From positions 1-32,856 of IMG/VR virus record IMGVR_UViG_3300017963_000554: a stretch of 32,856 nucleotides of DNA, one strand, 5' to 3'. Source of the stretch: a virus. How positions within the stretch are numbered: position 1 is the first letter of the stretch; each line of letters starts with the position of its first letter. Positions 30,594-32,856 of this stretch are shown here, in pieces. A program made the translations under genes and the position numbers. Under the pieces are notes generated by a model. It was given only the letters and a program-made list of their open reading frames with translations. It was not told the DNA's origin and made no database searches.

Positions 30594-30608
30594 GCCCGGA
30601 GGTCCGAT

Positions 30609-31376
30609 GTGTCGTGGGCGCGGATAGATGATCAGGCGTGGCACCACCCGAAATTTGAGGCGCTACAATCCGAGGGCCTCGAGGGCATGGCCGCGATCGG
30701 CCTATGGGCAATGGCAATATCCTTTACTGGACAAAAACAAGAGCCTCGAATCACGTTGAATCAGGCCGCCATGCTTTGCGGCGGGGACAAAGATCTTGCT
30801 TCAATCTGCTTCGATTTGCTTCGAAGCAGAGGGTTGATTGATAGTGATTCTGCTTCGAAGCAGACAGTCATACACGACTGGTCGGAGTACCGAAGCAAAC
30901 GCGAAGCAAAGGTTAATGCCGGAAGGAAGGGCGGCATAAAGTCTGGGGAATCCAGGCGAAGCAAAGGCGAAGCAAGCCCGGAACCAACTAAGCGTTCTGC
31001 TTCGAAGCAAACCCGAAGCCCCGATCCCGATCCCGTACCCGATCCCGTACCCGATCCCGTTCCTAAAGAAGAAGAAGAAGAAGAAGCGATCGAGGTTATT
31101 GGCTGTTCCGGCGGCGAGCGTTTCGTTGTCACCCGTCCGATGGTTGATAATTGGGCCGGCGCTTTTCCGGGTGTCGATGTTTTGGCCGAAATCAAAAAGG
31201 CCAAAGTTTGGCTTGCCGATAATCCGACAAAAGCGAAAACCAGGCGAGGGATGCGCCGTTTTTTGGGTGGGTGGATGTCTAGGCAGCAAGATAAGCCGAA
31301 GCCGAAAAGGGCAGATTCAAAAAGAATCGAAACCGGCAGCTTGCCATTAGGGCCAGACGTTAGCCGGCAGCTCTGA
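30609..31376 (+). CDS. Replication initiator protein (lambda O-like role)
   Basis: The GTG at 30609 is chosen because GGAGG (30598-30602) lies six bases upstream and the protein then begins MSWARIDDQAWHHPKFEALQ, the usual opening of phage replication proteins. The N-terminal 100 residues look like a winged helix (LWAMAISFTG, LNQAAMLCG, SKQTVIHDWSEYRSKREAK). A basic linker, a DPVP repeat and a poly-glutamate run follow. The C-terminal FPGVDVLAEIKKAKVWLADNP...MRRFLGGWMSRQ domain resembles helicase-loading ends. The gene contains an array of GCTTC/GAAGC repeats, so it probably binds its own origin. The DnaB-type helicase gene follows after 11 bases. Confidence 0.75.
   Translation: MSWARIDDQAWHHPKFEALQSEGLEGMAAIGLWAMAISFTGQKQEPRITLNQAAMLCGGDKDLASICFDLLRSRGLIDSDSASKQTVIHDWSEYRSKREAKVNAGRKGGIKSGESRRSKGEASPEPTKRSASKQTRSPDPDPVPDPVPDPVPKEEEEEEAIEVIGCSGGERFVVTRPMVDNWAGAFPGVDVLAEIKKAKVWLADNPTKAKTRRGMRRFLGGWMSRQQDKPKPKRADSKRIETGSLPLGPDVSRQL
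30797..31020. repeat. Iteron-like array of GCTTC/GAAGC repeats (candidate origin)
   Basis: Thirteen GCTTC or GAAGC cores lie within 222 bases. Three form the perfect palindrome GCTTCGAAGC (30818-30827, 30852-30861, 30999-31008). Others are direct repeats one helical turn apart: starts 30798, 30808 and 30818 (10 bases), 30892 and 30903, 30958 and 30969, 31004 and 31015 (11 bases each). Many are followed by AAA or AGA. Regular spacing of this kind is typical of initiator-binding iterons. Part of the pattern could reflect repeated SK/EA codons. Confidence 0.75.
31022..31087 (+). repeat. Tandem GATCCCGTACCC repeat and purine tract beside the iterons
   Basis: From 31022 to about 31060 a 12-base unit (GATCCCGTACCC, encoding DPVP) repeats about three times. 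A pure purine run made of GAA/AAG triplets (about 31066-31087) follows. In lambda the origin in gene O also has iterons next to an asymmetric purine-rich, easily melted stretch. Here the purine run could be the unwinding region. Confidence 0.6.
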
Positions 31377-31387
31377 AAGGGGGAGTT

Positions 31388-32629
31388 ATGGATTCTTTCG
31401 ATCGAATGCTCGAGGAAGCCGTGATCGGCGGCACGCTGCTGGCGGACAAGCTACCGCCCGAAGTGTTGCTGGTTGAGCCGGAGTATTTCACCGGGCGCGG
31501 TCATGGGGAGATTTGGACCGCCATAGCCGATTTATTGCAGCAGGGATCCGATGTGGATGAGGTGACGGTTAGCAAGGCAATCGGCAAGCCGGGATTGTTC
31601 GTCTACCTCAATCGCCTAGCGGAAGATTGCCCTACATCGCAAAACCTCGGCGCGTGGTGCAAACGGCTAATTGATTTCGGCAGCAAGCGGCTTGCCGATA
31701 ACCAGATCCGCCAGGTCATGCTTGACGGCGGGGATCCTGCCGATCTCGCACAAAGGGTCGATCAAATCGCGCGGCAATATCGAAAAGACAAGGCAGATGG
31801 TCTGCGCCACGTATCCGGGCCGCTCAAGGAATTGGTGCGGAAATTAGAGGCAGAGCAAAAAGGGGAAGCCGGAATGATTGCGGCTAAGACTGGATTACAA
31901 GCCGTCGATCAATGCGTCCGAATGGAGCCGCACGGGCTGACGATAATTGCCGCCAGGCCAGGCATGGGTAAGACCGCCTTTGCCGGCAATATCGTCTCAG
32001 AGTGCGCGGCCCGCAAAGATGGCGCGGTTGTTCTTTTCTCGCTTGAGATGGATGCAGTTGCGATAGTGCGCCGGATGGTTGCCGGGGCTGCCGGATTGCC
32101 GACCGATAAGCTAATGAGCAATCCGGCCAAGCTGGCTCATGCTATGAATCAGATCCACGGGCTCGACTTCTACGTTGACGATCGCCCTGGGTTGTCAACG
32201 GCAGACATCCGATCGGCTCTTTCTCGCATGGGCAAGATCAGCCTTGTGCTTGTTGATTACATCCAACTAGCCAAAATGGACCAGAAGATCGAACGGCACG
32301 ATCTGCGGGTCGGGCAAATCACGAAGGACCTAAAGGCGATTGCTAAGCATTACAACTGTCACGTGATCGCGCTGTCGCAGCTCAACCGATCTGTGGAGCA
32401 GAACAATCCGCCGATCCCTCGCCTAAGCAATCTGCGCGACTCCGGCAACCTCGAGGAAGACGCGGATATTGTGTTGATGCTTTATCGACCAGGCTATTAC
32501 GACGCCGACGCTGGCGATGAGGCCAGCGTTTACATCCCGAAGAATCGCAACGGGCCGACCGGCGAGGCAAAAGTTTTCTGGGATGCCAAGCGGCAGCGGT
32601 TCCATGATGTGGAGAGGTGGCGCCAATGA
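31388..32629 (+). CDS. dnaB: DnaB-type replicative helicase
   Basis: A 413-residue protein with DnaB features: an N-terminal helical domain (EEAVIGGTLLADKLPPEVLL, EYFTGRGHGEIWTAI), Walker A AARPGMGKT (188-196), Walker B LVLVDYIQL (286-294), and ALSQLNRSVE and SNLRDSGNLEEDADIVLML in the C-terminal RecA-like domain. It unwinds the fork 5' to 3' as a hexameric ring. GAAAGGGGGA lies just before the ATG. Together with the initiator upstream it gives the phage its own origin recognition and helicase; polymerase would come from the host. Confidence 0.93.
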   Translation: MDSFDRMLEEAVIGGTLLADKLPPEVLLVEPEYFTGRGHGEIWTAIADLLQQGSDVDEVTVSKAIGKPGLFVYLNRLAEDCPTSQNLGAWCKRLIDFGSKRLADNQIRQVMLDGGDPADLAQRVDQIARQYRKDKADGLRHVSGPLKELVRKLEAEQKGEAGMIAAKTGLQAVDQCVRMEPHGLTIIAARPGMGKTAFAGNIVSECAARKDGAVVLFSLEMDAVAIVRRMVAGAAGLPTDKLMSNPAKLAHAMNQIHGLDFYVDDRPGLSTADIRSALSRMGKISLVLVDYIQLAKMDQKIERHDLRVGQITKDLKAIAKHYNCHVIALSQLNRSVEQNNPPIPRLSNLRDSGNLEEDADIVLMLYRPGYYDADAGDEASVYIPKNRNGPTGEAKVFWDAKRQRFHDVERWRQ

Positions 32630-32856
32630 GTGACGGCATCTTGTGCCCAGATTGCGGTGAGCTTGTGTCTGTTTGCGGTTGCGGCGGCGAGACGGTGACG
32701 GATGGGGAGAAGTATCGAGCATTGCAAGCGCAGCAATTCTCGGACGGGTCACGCGGGCAACTCGACGCATGGGCGACGTTGCAAGCCAGGATGCAGCGAG
32801 CCGAAGCCGAGGTGTATAGGTTGCGGGCGGCGCTGGCTGAATGCTCACCATGCAAA
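32626..32856 (+). CDS. Partial zinc-ribbon plus coiled-coil protein (cut by window end)
   Basis: The ATG at 32626 overlaps the helicase stop (ATGA) and the frame stays open for 77 codons to the window edge. It starts MSDGILCPDCGELVSVCGCG, with cysteines at 7, 10, 17 and 19 that could bind zinc, then a charged helix (WATLQARMQRAEAEVYRLRAAL) and CSPCK. No family was recognised. If the window is circular the frame reads CTT TGA at 1-6 and ends, giving a 78-residue protein. Confidence 0.6.
   Translation, partial: MSDGILCPDCGELVSVCGCGGETVTDGEKYRALQAQQFSDGSRGQLDAWATLQARMQRAEAEVYRLRAALAECSPCK

Larger units (their letters stand above)
30232..30608. other. Hairpin cluster before the replication gene
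   Basis: This stretch of 377 bases has no convincing gene. In order it holds TTGCCCGG/CCGGGCAA (30237-30259), GGCCCGACC/GGTCGGGCC (30260-30303), GCCGGC/GCCGGC (30312-30329), CCCCCGCCAG/CTGGCGGGGG (30371-30413) and TATCAA/TTGATA (30414-30430). Then follow TGTTG/CAACA and GCGGC/GCCGC near 30460-30495, and two crossing stems at 30498-30588. A 66-codon frame at 30228-30428 overlaps these hairpins and is probably not a gene. The clustering suggests a structured RNA or a replication-related DNA element. Confidence 0.65.

Noticed and set aside
30797-31087. The repeat array as a CRISPR.
   Set aside because: Repeat units are only 5-10 bases, spacing is one helical turn, there are no unique spacers of normal length, and it lies in a coding sequence.

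Overview
The window reads as an almost complete genome of a tailed double-stranded DNA phage (Caudoviricetes) with siphovirus character: a roughly 765-residue tape measure, a tail tube protein, a tail assembly chaperone with a -1 frameshift, and no sheath or contractile baseplate genes that I can recognise. GC content looks to be in the high fifties. A Gram-negative host is suggested by a spanin-like gene pair next to a zinc amidase endolysin. The large terminase resembles the HK97/gene-transfer-agent-like group common in phages of alphaproteobacteria, but that host guess is an inference. Nearly every gene is on the + strand and most neighbours overlap by 1-4 bases. No integrase, transposase, tRNA or CRISPR array was found.

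Layout. 1-1.2 kb: small cysteine-rich proteins and a RusA-type Holliday junction resolvase. 1.2-5.4 kb: packaging and head entry (small terminase with a zinc knuckle, large terminase, a small cysteine protein, a MuF-type head protein, a Mu gp29-like portal). 5.4-8.6 kb: an accessory block with a beta-helix protein, a coiled-coil/beta protein, a small beta protein and a 61-residue protein. Its two ends share an imperfect direct repeat. 8.6-13.1 kb: XkdF-like protease (split over two ORFs), scaffold, decoration protein, major capsid protein, connector and tail completion proteins. 13.1-17.4 kb: tail tube, frameshifted G/GT chaperone, tape measure. 17.4-24 kb: distal tail, hub, C1q-like fibre, BppU-like protein, tail fibre and small accessory proteins. 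24-25.8 kb: lysis (holin candidates, spanin-like pair, Amidase_3 endolysin).

A single leftward gene (25845-26072), a small Cro/CI-type helix-turn-helix regulator, converges on the endolysin gene. A long inverted repeat holds both stop codons. To its right lies the early region: four small unknown genes, a non-coding structured stretch, a Cas4/RecB-like nuclease, a RecT-like annealase carrying a second zinc knuckle, a beta-class DNA methyltransferase, a 377-base non-coding hairpin cluster, a replication initiator whose coding sequence contains an iteron-like origin, a DnaB-type helicase, and a partial zinc-ribbon gene at the right edge. If the two window ends are joined, that last gene ends one codon later and the first gene follows with its own ribosome binding site, so the window may be a complete circularly permuted genome of about 32.9 kb.

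The strongest items for follow-up are: the iteron array inside the replication gene; the hairpin cluster with a pseudoknot-capable terminator just before it; the complete -1 frameshift signal (A AAA AAC, 6-nt spacer, 9-bp stem); the repeat-flanked head accessory block; the leaderless autoregulated repressor; and near-identical zinc knuckles on the small terminase and the RecT-like protein.
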